Shown here piece after piece: positions 10,441-20,095 of a DNA stretch of 25,551 nt. Origin of the DNA: Acanthaster planci (Eukaryota; Echinodermata; Asteroidea; Valvatida; Acanthasteridae); the NCBI RefSeq assembly GCF_001949145.1, contig NW_019091846.1:5086-30636 (forward strand). The letters are read 5' to 3'. A model generated the notes under the pieces. That model was not told the origin of the DNA and did no database searches. It worked only from the letters and a program-made list of their open reading frames with translations. How positions within the stretch are numbered: the first letter of the stretch is position 1; the number at the start of each line of letters is the position of its first letter. Position numbers and translations under genes: made by a program.

Positions 10441-11205
10441 CATCTTTATGGACAAATAAGAAATGGGTGCCACCATAAACAGACGAAATGCGCTATTGAC
10501 CAGTTTTCCCAACCATCCGATGATGTCATTAAGCAGAAACAGTCATAAACTCAGGCTTTTCTGTTCCATCTCACGACTCTAAAATCATGAAACAGATATT
10601 TGTTCCGGATTTGTCTTGAATGTAATGTCTGACACCTTACCCGGAAAACAAAGAATTTGATCCCAGTTAGAATACAGCAAGACAATATTTTCAAAATTCT
10701 TGTGTGGGTGTATCAAAACCTTCGACGAACTCCAACAAAAAGATGGAATTCAATGCAGGTAGATTTCCCGAACCTTCATGTTCGTACAGGTTGCAGTTTT
10801 CTCAGCCTTACCCTTAAAAAATAGTCCTATAATGATGCAACCTGTCTGCCTGTTATGTCTGCTTTGGTGCGGGCAGAGAGCGCGAACAGGAATCGACTCG
10901 AAGTACTTGAACTTGAATTATTATTGTCATCATGGAAATAACAGATTTATGATTCCTTTGTACTTTTGTACAATCGTTAAAAAACATGTACGACTGACAC
11001 AGCAGCTATTTTTGGAAGCTTGTGTGAACATATAACCCAAAGTAACTGTGAACTCAATAAGCTGGGTCATAAGTCCACACCGAGTCATAGGGGCATAGCC
11101 AACTGCTCCACCGCTGAACCGGCCGTGGACTGCGTCATCTGCAGGCGCACCGTATACGTCTGCGACACGCGGTATAGGCAAGTTCCCAGCAGAAACAACC
11201 TGGTT
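10441..11205 (+). repeat. Diverged repeat block A, first copy
   Basis: Aligns in the same orientation along its whole length with 17857-18575. Strong anchors are AAGAAATGGGTGCCACCATAA, GCGCTATTGAC, AACCATCCGATGATGTCA, GAACAGGAATCGA, ACTGACACAGCAGC, TTGGAAGCTTGTGTG, TCCACACCGAGTC and TGCGTCATCTGCAGGCG. The right part is CpG-rich compared with its surroundings. Long minus-strand frames cross both copies, but compensating small indels shift the frame, so they do not look like a conserved protein. The start is approximate; the right edge, after ACAACCTG, is sharp because block B begins there. Confidence 0.85.
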
Positions 11206-11690
11206 AAGTAGCACCGCACCGCCCCAGTAGCTGATATGTGCGCCGCTTAAAGACACTCTGACCCGGGGTAAACCAGCGCGACACGATCGGTAGGTGCAAT
11301 GGGAGCAGCCGGTAATGAAAGGGGTTTTGCAACGGGAGATCGCCACCGAGCGCAAGCGCGGTCATTGGGCTGCGGTGCCAGCCGGCCGCAGCCGCTTGCT
11401 CTTTCATGGAACAAGCTGCACTGTTTTTACAGGAATTGCCTGTCACTTAGACGCCAACACTCCCCTGTAAATTGTACATGTGCATGCACATCGTTAACTC
11501 ACAGTTCCAATTTTCTCAAATAATGGCTCTGTTTCTGTAATCTTTCCCTCAACCCTCTGGTGCCATCACACAACACTTTACCGTACGTCTGTTTTTACGG
11601 AAATGGCTCAGTGAAGGTATTGTCCTAGCCCAAACGAAACTGTGTTTAATCTATGCTGCTCTGTTCCTACAGGAATTTCTTGGTAGTTGA
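11206..11690 (+). repeat. Repeat block B, first copy (inverted relative to the second copy)
   Basis: The sequence from AGTAGCACCGCAC (11208) to about 11690 matches the reverse complement of 18626-19099. Anchors include CCAGCGCGACACGATCGGT, CTGCGGTGCCAGCCGGCCGC, AACAAGCTGCACT, ACAGGAATTGCCTG, TTCCCTCAACCCTCTGG and AATCTATGCTGCTCTGTTCC. In this copy B follows A directly. In the second copy B is flipped. The left half is GC- and CpG-rich. Confidence 0.85.
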
Positions 11691-11915
11691 GACGCTAACA
11701 CCATCCTGTAAAGAGACTAGAAGCCAAACATGTGCATACACACTGTTAACTCACAGCTCCATATGGTTCTGATGCTGTAATGTTTCACCAAGGGCTTGTA
11801 AGACGGAGATAATGTGCCATGTAGTCAGTTTTCCTCAGCCCCGGGTAATTTCACAGCACTTTTTTGTCGGTTTTTACGGAAATGGCGCAGTCCAAGTATG
11901 ATCTCAGCAACGTAA
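11415..11915 (+). repeat. Diverged tandem duplication, about 240-260 bp unit, two units
   Basis: Unit 1 (from GCTGCACTG at 11415) and unit 2 (from GCTGCTCTG at 11655) share, in order, TACAGGAATT, GACGC(C/T)AACAC, CCTGTAAA, GTTAACTCACAG(T/C)TCCA, CTGTAAT(C/G)TTTC, (T/C)(C/G)TTTTTACGGAAATGGC and CAG. The inverted copy of B at 18626-19099 covers unit 1 plus only the start of unit 2. The duplication therefore either predates the copying with later loss, or the inversion breakpoint fell inside unit 2. Confidence 0.7.
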
Positions 11916-14724
11916 GTGTCCGCTGATAAAAGCAAAACCGCAGTAGTAGTGTCACTTGATGGAATTCTTGGCATTAAAGATAGCAGGCCCGCTATGTTAA
12001 CTTCACATCAATTCGCTTATAGTTACAATGTGTAAGATTATAATGACAGCACAGCGTCATTTCAACAGACATTGTCTTTGAAGCTGCGTACCAGTGACAT
12101 ATTTGTGTAATCTGAAAAGTGACTCTTTTCACTTGTACATCAGACAGTTTTCCTGCAATATCGTCATGCTTCGTGCCGAACAGCATTTTTGGATTTTGGA
12201 TTCTCTGGATTTTGTGTGTACAACTGTGGGTTACTGTGTTTACTGTAAATGTCAATGATAACTGTGGATTTGAACAGAACAAAAGGAACGTAGCACGCAC
12301 TCAACCCCCGTGCACGGGCTACATTCTTTTGGTTTATTCAAAACACATTGAACATTTATTTATTTATAGTTCAATGACAGTTCTCGACTCGCGAATTTAT
12401 CACGTCTCATTCACCGGGCGGAGTGGACTTTGACAATGGAAGCCAGCCCGGGGAAAGTTTCTTCTGACTGCCACCCGCGCCGATACCTCTCACCGTCAAT
12501 TTCGCCCCGATAGAATTCTGGGTCAGCACATGGTGCTCGACATTGACTATTATACAAGCCTCTTGAATTAAGCTCAAAGAGGGTAGAGACTGTAAACCAC
12601 GACAAGGGTACGGATTGATCGTGACACGTGTCCTCCGCTGCGATGATGATTCACGTTTCAGTTATCTTGTTGAGTCGTCGTCTACAGACTAAGCTGTTCA
12701 TTCGACCAGCTGGCCCGAGAGCTGTAGTTGCTTCCCCCACTTGGGAAGCTAAAATCGAAGTTGTCCAGTCCATGCAATTGATGCAGAGTGCATAGTATAG
12801 TTCTCTCTGAAAGAGATCTTTTAGCAAATTATTTAAACCTGAATCCAGTTACTGGTCTATTGCGTGGCTTCTCTCTCTCTAAATTTACAAAGTAAGTGTC
12901 CCTCCCTTGCTGCTCAGCATGACCGACCGATCGACCGACCGATCATGTTGCAATGATCACACGGTCAGAGACTCAGCTTGTGGGGAATATTAAGACAGCT
13001 CCTTGAACACCTGTCGTACCGAGGTTTCTGATGTGGAGGACATGATCCATTTTCAAAATAAACAAGGCATTTAGATGCCATTGAAATGGCACGAACATAA
13101 TTATTACACTGGACACAAGGAGCATTACACAAGAATGCAAATATTGTCCGAACCCTCTTTCATTTATAATTCTAGGCAGAACTTTTTAAAACATAGCTTC
13201 TGCTTCATTTAATCATTTCCAAGTTTTGGGGTCAATAAATGATAAAACATGCAGAAAAAAAACGCTTTGTTAAAAAGCCCCGAAAAGACACATCGTCTCA
13301 CGAGCTCAACAATATTCCCGTGATTTTTACCCGCCACTGTATACATGTACTTCCTGCTTCGATAACAAATGCTCCTGATGTGGTGATGACGGGCTACACT
13401 CCTGATTTGTTGAGTTATTATTTTCTTATTTTTTTTATTTTTGTGGGGACCGCACTGCTCCATTATTCATTTTCACTCACACCGATGGTCTCACTCCGAT
13501 AGTTCGGGGGGGTCGCGAATTCCGGCAATTATTGTCCGGCTGCCGAGTGCATTGTCTGAACGAATGTGTGTTCCCCCCCCCCCGACTACTCGGACGATAC
13601 GAGAGTTAACTGTTTAGACCTACAGTCGACGTTGGGTGTTGTCTCCGTTCTGTGATGAAACCAGCGTCCCTGTCACTGAAGAGTGGAAAGATGCGCAAGG
13701 GTAGGCAAATGTCAGTGGGACTCCAAGTATTATATCAACTATAACAGATTTGCATACCAAACCGTTACAGAGTCCAGAAGCGTACCGGTAATGTCTGTAT
13801 TCTTAATTATTCCCCCAAGCTTGTCCTTTCTATAAACTTATACATGTACTATCCCTCAGAATAATCTTTCTTGAATTTTTGGGCATTTTTGTATAGAGAG
13901 TATTATAGAAACAGGCTATGTTGGATATTTATATTCAGAAAAAAATTGTAGCACAAAATAGATCCGATGTGTGAGGGTCCAGGTATTCACGTATTGATCC
14001 TTCTAAGTTTACACCTTACAATTTCTTTCTAATATCTAAGTCATTGGCAACAATTTATTTTACACGCGATTGAGAAACAAACAAAGGTCACACCTACTGA
14101 CTGTAGGCCTAGCACTGTACAGTGAGTGTTGTCAACATAATTCAGAAGCGTCCGGTCTGTTTGTATTTTGATAAAGTTAGAAAACCTGAGAGAAGATGAT
14201 CAAAACCGCACCCCTCTATGCCATTTGTGCGAATGCGTGCATAATTATTAGTGAACAACCTTGGAAAGTGGTTACCCATAGCCAAAAGAAATGTAACGCA
14301 AAAAGGTATATCAGCATAAGAGTCGTGGTTGCATCATTGGTTTGTCGTGCGGTGTGCGCAGGGCAGCTTTATTACGCAAAACGCAGTCACGGATGAAATC
14401 CAAGCAAAATCCGGCTTACGCCGATTCATTTGGTTTAACAAATGAAATAGTACGAACTGAATTTTAATAGGAACCATTTTGCTGGAAGGCATGACATTTT
14501 AGTGGGACAACAAACTGTTCACAGGGTGGCACACGACTTCAGTTCTTTGAAAGGACTCTAGAGAGTTTACCAAATTACCGTTAACTCAGTCCGTTGCAAG
14601 AAATGCGGGGGTGTCTCACAATCTCCTTCCCGGGCTGTACAGCCCAGGTCAGAACACAGGCAACAGTTGGAACAGTTCAGAAGTGAGCAATACTATCATG
14701 TCGGACACTATCATCGTTAAAAGC
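11916..14724. other. 2.8 kb non-genic stretch
   Basis: No frame here looks like a known protein. Landmarks are two perfect copies of the 12-mer GACCGACCGATC (12921-12944), an 11-C run (13573-13583) and a 14-bp perfect palindrome GGGCTGTACAGCCC (14632-14645). The paired frames at 13209-13502 on opposite strands and at 11992-12433 are chance overlaps. This interval would lie between the two duplicated blocks. Confidence 0.45.
12921..12944. repeat. Two perfect tandem copies of a 12-mer (GACC GACC GATC)
   Basis: A tetranucleotide microsatellite of GACC and GATC units organised with a 12-bp super-period, like the GATC GATT GATT array near 9.1 kb. Confidence 0.85.
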
Positions 14725-15265
14725 AACGGTCGTATTTATATTACAAAGCAAAATTACAAGGAACATTCGGTGCCAACCGGAAGCACGGACTACGTAATTT
14801 AACTTGCACGACAAAAATGAAGTGCTGTAAGTTTCTCTTTCACTTGTTTCATAAAGCAAACTAGGGAATCAAACTGTTGACATTATGTGGATTGTTAAAG
14901 ATTGGCTTGTATCATTTTTTTCACTTGTAATTTAACACATAATTATGTCAGGATAAATGTAGAGTAATGTGCAGCACTCGAGCTTAAGGTCGGTACCGGA
15001 ACATGTTCAAAGTTTCAAAGTCACATCTGCATAAGTTTAGGAGAAAAAGCTGCGGAGAATGTTCGGCCAGGAAAATGAGGAAGACGGAAAGAAACAATTT
15101 TTTTTTAAACTTCTGTGATCAGCTGACAAAACCATTAAACTCTAATAATATGACACTTTTAAATATCGCATTGCAGCACGGACGGACTCTCATTGAGTTT
15201 TACTGCTCAATGGGCTCCCAAAAAACAGTCGTACTCCCCGCGGAGTGCACAACTATTTCAAAGTG
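14725..15265 (+). repeat. Diverged repeat block R2, second copy
   Basis: Counterpart of 4900-5475. The similarity appears to run to about AGTGCACAAC (15245-15254), just before the 38-bp minisatellite begins. The first copy has no such minisatellite at the equivalent point. The 100-codon frame 15003-15305 runs through this repeat into the minisatellite and has no counterpart frame in the first copy, so I do not call it a gene. Confidence 0.75.
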
Positions 15266-15272
15266 TAAATCA

Positions 15273-15622
15273 CTGAAGTACTGCGCACAAAATGTTTACT
15301 TATGACCAATCTGAAGTACTGCGCGCAAAATGTTTACTTATGACCAATCTGAAGTACTGCGCACAAAATAAATGTTTACTTATGACCAATCTGAAGTACT
15401 TCGCACAAAATGCTTACTTATGACCAATCTGAAGTACTGCGCGCAAAATGTTTACTTATGACCAATCTGAAGTACTGCGCACAAAATAAATGTTTACTTA
15501 TGACCAATCTGAAGTACTTCGCACAAAATGTTTACTTATGACCAATCTGAAGTACTGCGCACAAAATGTTTACTTATGACCAATCTGAAGTACTGCGCAC
15601 AAAATGTTTACTTATGACCAAT
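15273..15622 (+). repeat. 38/42-bp minisatellite, nine units, with a three-unit higher-order pattern
   Basis: Nine head-to-tail units begin CTGAAGTACT and end TTACTTATGACCAAT. Unit bounds are 15273-15310, 15311-15348, 15349-15390, 15391-15428, 15429-15466, 15467-15508, 15509-15546, 15547-15584 and 15585-15622. Units 2-4 and 5-7 form the same ordered trio: a GCGCGCAAAA variant, a 42-bp variant with a duplicated AAAT, and a TTCGCAC variant. The two trios (118 bp each) differ by one base (GCTTAC versus GTTTAC). There are no unique spacers, so this is not a CRISPR array. Confidence 0.97.
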
Positions 15623-16284
15623 TGTCCCCAATATAAACGAACACAAAAAAACTTCAAAAAATATAGTTTTTATTTGTTCCAGAAAAATTAATCTTACCTT
15701 TGAAATGCGTTGTTAATAAGCTCAGTCCTTCTCTGACAATAAGGGCCTGTGGTCCAAAAATACCTTGTATTGTGATAATGTTCCCTACTACTATGACACC
15801 AGTCGATTATCCATCTAGCAGAATCACAACAGAGCTCAGCGATCTCAGGGGTCTGATTGAGGGTTATCACAAAAATGATAACGAGCTAATACTTACAACA
15901 CTTGAACACGTGCTCGCACCACTGCAAGCAACGAACAAACAAGTTCTTAGCTATCTTTAGCGCGCGCTGCTCATTTCAGTCAATGATTGAACCGCCAAAG
16001 ACTTGCCGTTAATGATTGATGGCAAACCGAGTGGTCGTAACTTCCGTAGTGCCTCTTTGTATTGGCTGTCGACCTTAGATCGATTTTTGTCGGTTCAGCG
16101 GCGGACCAGTCACGTCTGAAGGCTTGACAAAGAATTCGAAGTTTTCCTGAAAATTTAAAAAGTGGGCTGTGGTGGAGACAGGTATGAAAGTTTCAGAGTT
16201 CAGTTAGTTTTCCGCTATTTAATTTATATTCCTGACTGGACGCGTTTGCATGTCACCTTCCAAAGTTGTAAATTCGGGTCATTT
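15623..16284. other. Spacer after the minisatellite, containing one weak candidate frame
   Basis: Holds the candidate frame at 15778-15960 and, after it, two copies of AATGATTGA about 30 bp apart (near 15983 and 16012). No further gene is supportable. Confidence 0.4.
15778..15960 (+). CDS. Weak candidate coding fragment, 60 codons, unrecognised
   Basis: From ATG at 15778 to TAG at 15960 the frame encodes a polar N-terminus (MFPTTMTPVDYPSS) followed by a stretch rich in Leu, Glu and Asn that could form an amphipathic helix (ELSDLRGLIEGYHKNDNELI and on to LEHVLAPL). The composition is more protein-like than most frames in the window. I recognise no family. A TATGACACCAG acceptor-like site at about 15808 could alternatively begin an exon, but no good donor lies within the frame. 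It has no counterpart in the first duplicated block. It could be chance, a small exon or a relic of a mobile-element ORF. Confidence 0.18.
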   Translation: MFPTTMTPVDYPSSRITTELSDLRGLIEGYHKNDNELILTTLEHVLAPLQATNKQVLSYL

Positions 16285-16490
16285 GACTTTGTGACAGTCC
16301 CCACACGAACCTTTTTACAGTGTCGACGCTCCCCATCTATACATATTTTCAAGAGGGAACAATTCAACCTGCAAGCACACACCCCTTCCAGAAGCTGTCC
16401 GTCGTCTATACGGGGGCAGTCATCAGTCCCGTCGGGCATTGATAAACAAAATAGGAATCATTTCAGTCTTTTATTCCACGAATTACCAGC
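16285..16490 (+). repeat. Diverged repeat block R3, second copy
   Basis: Counterpart of 6188-6425 in the same orientation (see shared anchors there). The distance from R2 to R3 is similar in both copies once the minisatellite is discounted, which is the main reason to regard R2 and R3 as parts of one duplicated block. Confidence 0.65.
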
Positions 16491-17856
16491 ATTGTCATGC
16501 GATGTCTGATAAAGATCGATGGATCGCCCGATGGTACGCTTTTTCGAATTCCAGCAAAAACGCGCACAGTAGCTCCTCTGCGTCGAAAATGACTGTGGCT
16601 GCCACTGCGCCGGGTCCTCATGAGGTCAAAGGTCACTTGCAGCATCCCACAATCATAAGTAGGCTCATACGTGTGTACCTGTTGCAGCACTGAACTGTTC
16701 CTCATGTACGATTAAAAACTCACTCCCTTCATCTGGTGGTTTTCATGAGAAGTGGCTCCATTATTGAAAGATTAATATTTGGCCTGCATGAAATCCGAAA
16801 GTCGTAGTTTGTTTGAAATGGTTGAAATATCACTCCGCCTAGGGTTTTAACCCTCTCTTCAACGCAACGGTGGATTATACTTGTTAGTCCCCCCCCCCCA
16901 TAACCGGTTTTTACCAAAATGGTGGCTAAAAAGACAAGATATGGAAATACTTCGTCAGGTGAGACTATTTTGCCGGTTCTACAGTAGCAGTCACCATGCA
17001 CGAAGGGGTTCTGTTGCATTTATTTTTCCGTAACGAATAAAAGAAAGTGCAAGAAATTCTGGTACATTTTGTGGTACTTCTGGATTTGTGATAAACACTG
17101 TGTTCCGTACACACAAAATAATTAGACTCTCAGATTTGATTTGACCTAATGTGTATAACTTTTATACGTGGATAGTTGCGCTGTGTCGGTCTCTCTTCGG
17201 TGCGACCGCCTTTTTGGATTTTACATAATTATAGGCCTACATGTATTCACATCGAGGGTAAAACGCCATAACATGGGCACGGTGCTTATCAAACACGGAT
17301 TGATTCGTACTGGTTTGGAACTTCCAACATCTGTCAATATAATTAAAAAGCACATGTCCAAGGCTACCAACCTTTCGTTTTGTACAGTCTTTCACGGAGG
17401 GATTGATGTTCAGTCGTTAAGTGCTTTGCTCGGAAAGTAATTCGTCGAAAGCGGGTAGGTTGTTCTGTCTACTAGAGTCGCTTACGGCTCTTTCCTCTAG
17501 ATGTACAATAAGTGAAGAGGCCCTTCCTCATTCAAAATTGAATTTTGTGACAAAAAATTTGCCAACTTGAAATGTACGCATTTTTAATTGAAACGTTGGA
17601 ATTTCGTTTTGAATTCTATGACAATAAATTTGAGTGAAGAAACAACTCGATAGCACCAAATTACTGACTGAAAAATCTGCTCATACACTCTGAGAAAAAG
17701 AAGCAGGCCTGAAAAATTGAATTGGCGTGTCAGTCTATACCTGACTGATCCGGGAAATGAAGCCCGAGACAGCTCTGCATTTCCCCCTTGCAAACAGGCC
17801 AATGAATGTGCCACATCCGTGGCTGCCACTTTTTGTAAGGATTAGACAAAAAGTGA
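16491..17856. other. Non-genic stretch between R3 and A, second copy
   Basis: Holds the DR1 element (16623-16635), an 11-C run (16889-16899), a 15-bp palindrome CAAAATTGAATTTTG (near 17533) and no convincing gene. It is about 2.6 kb shorter than the equivalent interval of the first copy (6426-10440). That interval carries the Tc1 relic, the promoter-like cluster and the GATC array. Confidence 0.45.
16623..16635 (+). promoter_or_regulatory. Perfect DR1 nuclear-receptor element (AGGTCA A AGGTCA)
   Basis: Two exact AGGTCA half-sites in direct repeat with a 1-bp A spacer. This is the textbook binding site for HNF4 homodimers and RXR heterodimers, both present across animals. Occupancy here is inferred only from the motif. 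Confidence 0.5.
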
Positions 17857-18575
17857 CATCTTTACGGACAAGTAAGAAATGGGTGCCACCATAAACAAAC
17901 GAACTGCGCTATTGACATGCTCCCCTAACCATCCGATGATGTCAATAAGCAGAAAACGGTCATAAACTCGAGATTTTTTGTTTAATTCTACAACTCTGAA
18001 ACCTTCAGGATTTGTTTTTAGTGTAATGTTTTATACCTGACCCTGAAAATAAAGCATTAGATCCCAATTAGACGACAGAAAGGCGGTATTTTTTCTTAAT
18101 ATCAAAACTATGTCATGACGAACTCCAAGGAAAAGATGGAATTCCAATGTACGTATTTATAGACTTCCCGAAGCTTCACATTCGTACAAATTGCACCTTC
18201 CCAGCTTTGCTTTTAAAAATAACCCTAAAATGATAAAATCCTGTCTGCCTACCGGTATTATGTCTGCTTTAGTGCGAGCAAAGAGCACGAACAGGAATCG
18301 ATAAGTACATGAACTTGAATAATGATGACAATGGTAGATTGATGATTCTTTTGTACTTTATACAATCATTAAACATATGTGCGACTGACACAGCAGCCAT
18401 TTTGGAAGCTTGTGTGGACATGTCAAGGAGGTGCGGCATACGTCCACACCGAGTCTTAGGGGTAAACTGACCGCATCCACCGCTGTATCGCCCGCGGATT
18501 GCGTCATCTGCAGGCGTACAGTGCGTCTGCGACGCAGCACGGTATTGGCAGGTTCCTAGCACGAACAACCTGATT
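17857..18575 (+). repeat. Diverged repeat block A, second copy
   Basis: Counterpart of 10441-11205. It has accumulated substitutions and short indels; for example, the first copy has about 25 extra bases around AACCCAAAGTAACTGTGAAC (11034-11053). The similarity stops at ACAACCTGATTA (about 18575), the same point where block B begins in the first copy. A CAGCCATTTTGG word (about 18393-18404) fits a YY1-type core; the first copy has lost it. Confidence 0.85.
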
Positions 18576-18625
18576 ATGGGGGCAAAACTGTCTGTGGTAA
18601 GGCAGCCGATCCCATACAAGCAGAC

Positions 18626-19099
18626 AACTACCAAGTAATTCCTGTAGGAACAGAGCAGCATAGATTAAACACAATTTCGTGTGGGCTAGGACAATACATT
18701 CCCTTAGCCATTTCCGTACAAAAAACAGACGTACGGTAAAGAGTTGTGTGCTGGTACCAGAGGGTTGAGGGAAAGATTACAAAAACAGAACAATCATTTG
18801 AGAAATATTTGAGAAACTTGAGAAACTGTGAGTTAACGATGTGCATGCACGTTTGTACGATTTACAGGATAGTTTTGGAATCTAAGTGCCAGGCAATTCC
18901 TGTAAGAAAAAGTGCAGCTTGTTCTCTGAAAGAGCGGGTGGCTGCGGCCGGCTGGCACCGCAGCTCGATTACCGCGCTGCACTCTGTGAGTTGTGCTTGC
19001 TTGAAACTGTTGCACCGACCGATCGTGTCGCGCTGGTTGTACCCTGGCTAGAGCGTCGTTGTGCGGTATATCTATACTTGGGGCAGTGCGGTGCTACTT
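18626..19099 (-). repeat. Repeat block B, second copy, inverted
   Basis: The reverse complement of this segment matches 11206-11690. About 50 unrelated bases separate it from block A. The end near 19098 (GTGCTACT) is the point that abuts A in the first copy, so B has been turned around relative to A with both edges recognisable. Frames on both strands here are shadows of the repeat. Confidence 0.85.
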
Positions 19100-19839
19100 C
19101 AGGACACATTTTACATGCACGAGACCAGTGGAGGAAGTCGCTCGATCTCAGAAAGGCAACAACTACAAAGTTCCCGCAAACATAACCTTCTGCCTTCATT
19201 CGTTATAGTTTTGTCTAGACAAAAATGCAGCTATTGTGAAAACGGGACTTTTCTCTTCACATAGTACCCTTTTTGCCGGAGACCAGTTAACTTGTTTCCT
19301 TGGCATGGGCTCCGAGCGTGAACTGCAAATGACCACAACATCAGGAACTCCACGAGGATCAAATTGAGACTTCACTTGTAATAACATCCGTGCTTAATCT
19401 CAAAAAGTATGGAGCAAATTAGATCCGGGCAAAGATTCATCAACAAGCCAAGTGTGCTTGGTGGAATAAGGATGAACCGAACTATTTTGCTTTTTTTTGT
19501 TTCTAACAAGTCGTCTGCATGCCTGTGTATCAGAGAAGCCGAGTTTTTACTTACTTTCCGAATAATTTGTCAATTAGCCTGAAAAAAAATTGAATTCTTT
19601 TCTTCTCAAGGCAATGTCAGTTAGGCTTTGGATTAATTTGTCTAAAAAAAAAAAAAAAACTACCTGAAATGAAGCATGCACTCACTCCATGCACCGACAA
19701 ACAGGCCACCCGTCCGAGTACTGTGACATTTGAGAACACAACGGTATACGGGCAAAGCGCTGCTTTTAACTCGCAAGTTCAGTCTCGAACCACGTTGAAC
19801 ATGATTGAAAATGATTTGTATTCATACCGCCTCGACCAA
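19100..19839. other. Non-genic stretch
   Basis: No gene seen. It contains a 16-A run (19644-19659), and the frames at 19061-19387 have no recognisable features. Confidence 0.45.
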
Positions 19840-19926
19840 TGTTGACTGCAATTCCACGGACCTTGAAATGTTGACTGCAATTCCACGGACCTTGAAATGT
19901 TGACTGCAATTCCACGGACCTTGAAC
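19840..19926 (+). repeat. 29-bp tandem triplication
   Basis: Three head-to-tail copies (19840-19868, 19869-19897, 19898-19926) of a unit beginning TGTTGACTGCAATTCC and ending CCTTGAA. They are identical except for the final base of the last copy, which implies recent expansion. The last unit is followed by CCGTGG, which can pair with its own CCACGG. The minus-strand frames at 19766-20231 with repeated G-I-A-V-N-I are translations of this array. Confidence 0.95.
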
Positions 19927-19984
19927 CGTGGAAGCAGGGCTTGAACGTACCGGCACGCAATGTTAGGTATGCATTTGTGTGAGC

Positions 19985-20095
19985 TGACGTCACCCGCACA
20001 GGCATACGTGGGGGAAATCCAATCGCGCCGCGTGGAACATGGACGAAGGGATAAACCCCACTGGAAGTTAATAATAAATAATAAATAGTTACGGA
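19985..20095 (+). promoter_or_regulatory. Weak candidate promoter: perfect CRE, CCAAT and A/T-rich TATA-like tract
   Basis: The exact palindromic cAMP-response element TGACGTCA (19985-19992) is followed by CCAAT (20019-20023), a CpG-rich stretch and ATAATAAATAATAAATAG (20071-20088). The order and spacing could serve a promoter, but no exon follows that I can recognise. Treat as a motif cluster. Confidence 0.25.

Noticed and set aside
10930-11355. 141-codon minus-strand frame, with a similar 130-codon frame at 18269-18661
   Set aside because: Both lie in repeat block A, so similarity is inherited. Indels shift the frame between the copies (CCAAAAATAG versus CCAAAATGG), and there is no sign of selection on protein.
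15273-15622. Regular 38-bp repeats that could be taken for a CRISPR array
   Set aside because: Units are head-to-tail with no unique spacers, and the context is eukaryotic. It is a minisatellite.
16162-16509. Shared peptide similarity between the R3 copies (K-R-E-x-F-x-L-Q-x-H-T-P)
   Set aside because: Most differences between the copies change amino acids, and copy 1 is closed by TGA soon after. It is better explained by nucleotide duplication than by a conserved exon.
10085-17018. AACAGAACCCCTT near 10.09 kb and its complement near 17.01 kb as an inverted repeat
   Set aside because: Several 13-bp matches are expected by chance in a window of this size, and the flanks differ.
17168-17440. 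90-codon plus-strand frame with a fairly protein-like second half
   Set aside because: No recognisable family, no good acceptor or donor and no counterpart elsewhere. Kept out for lack of support.
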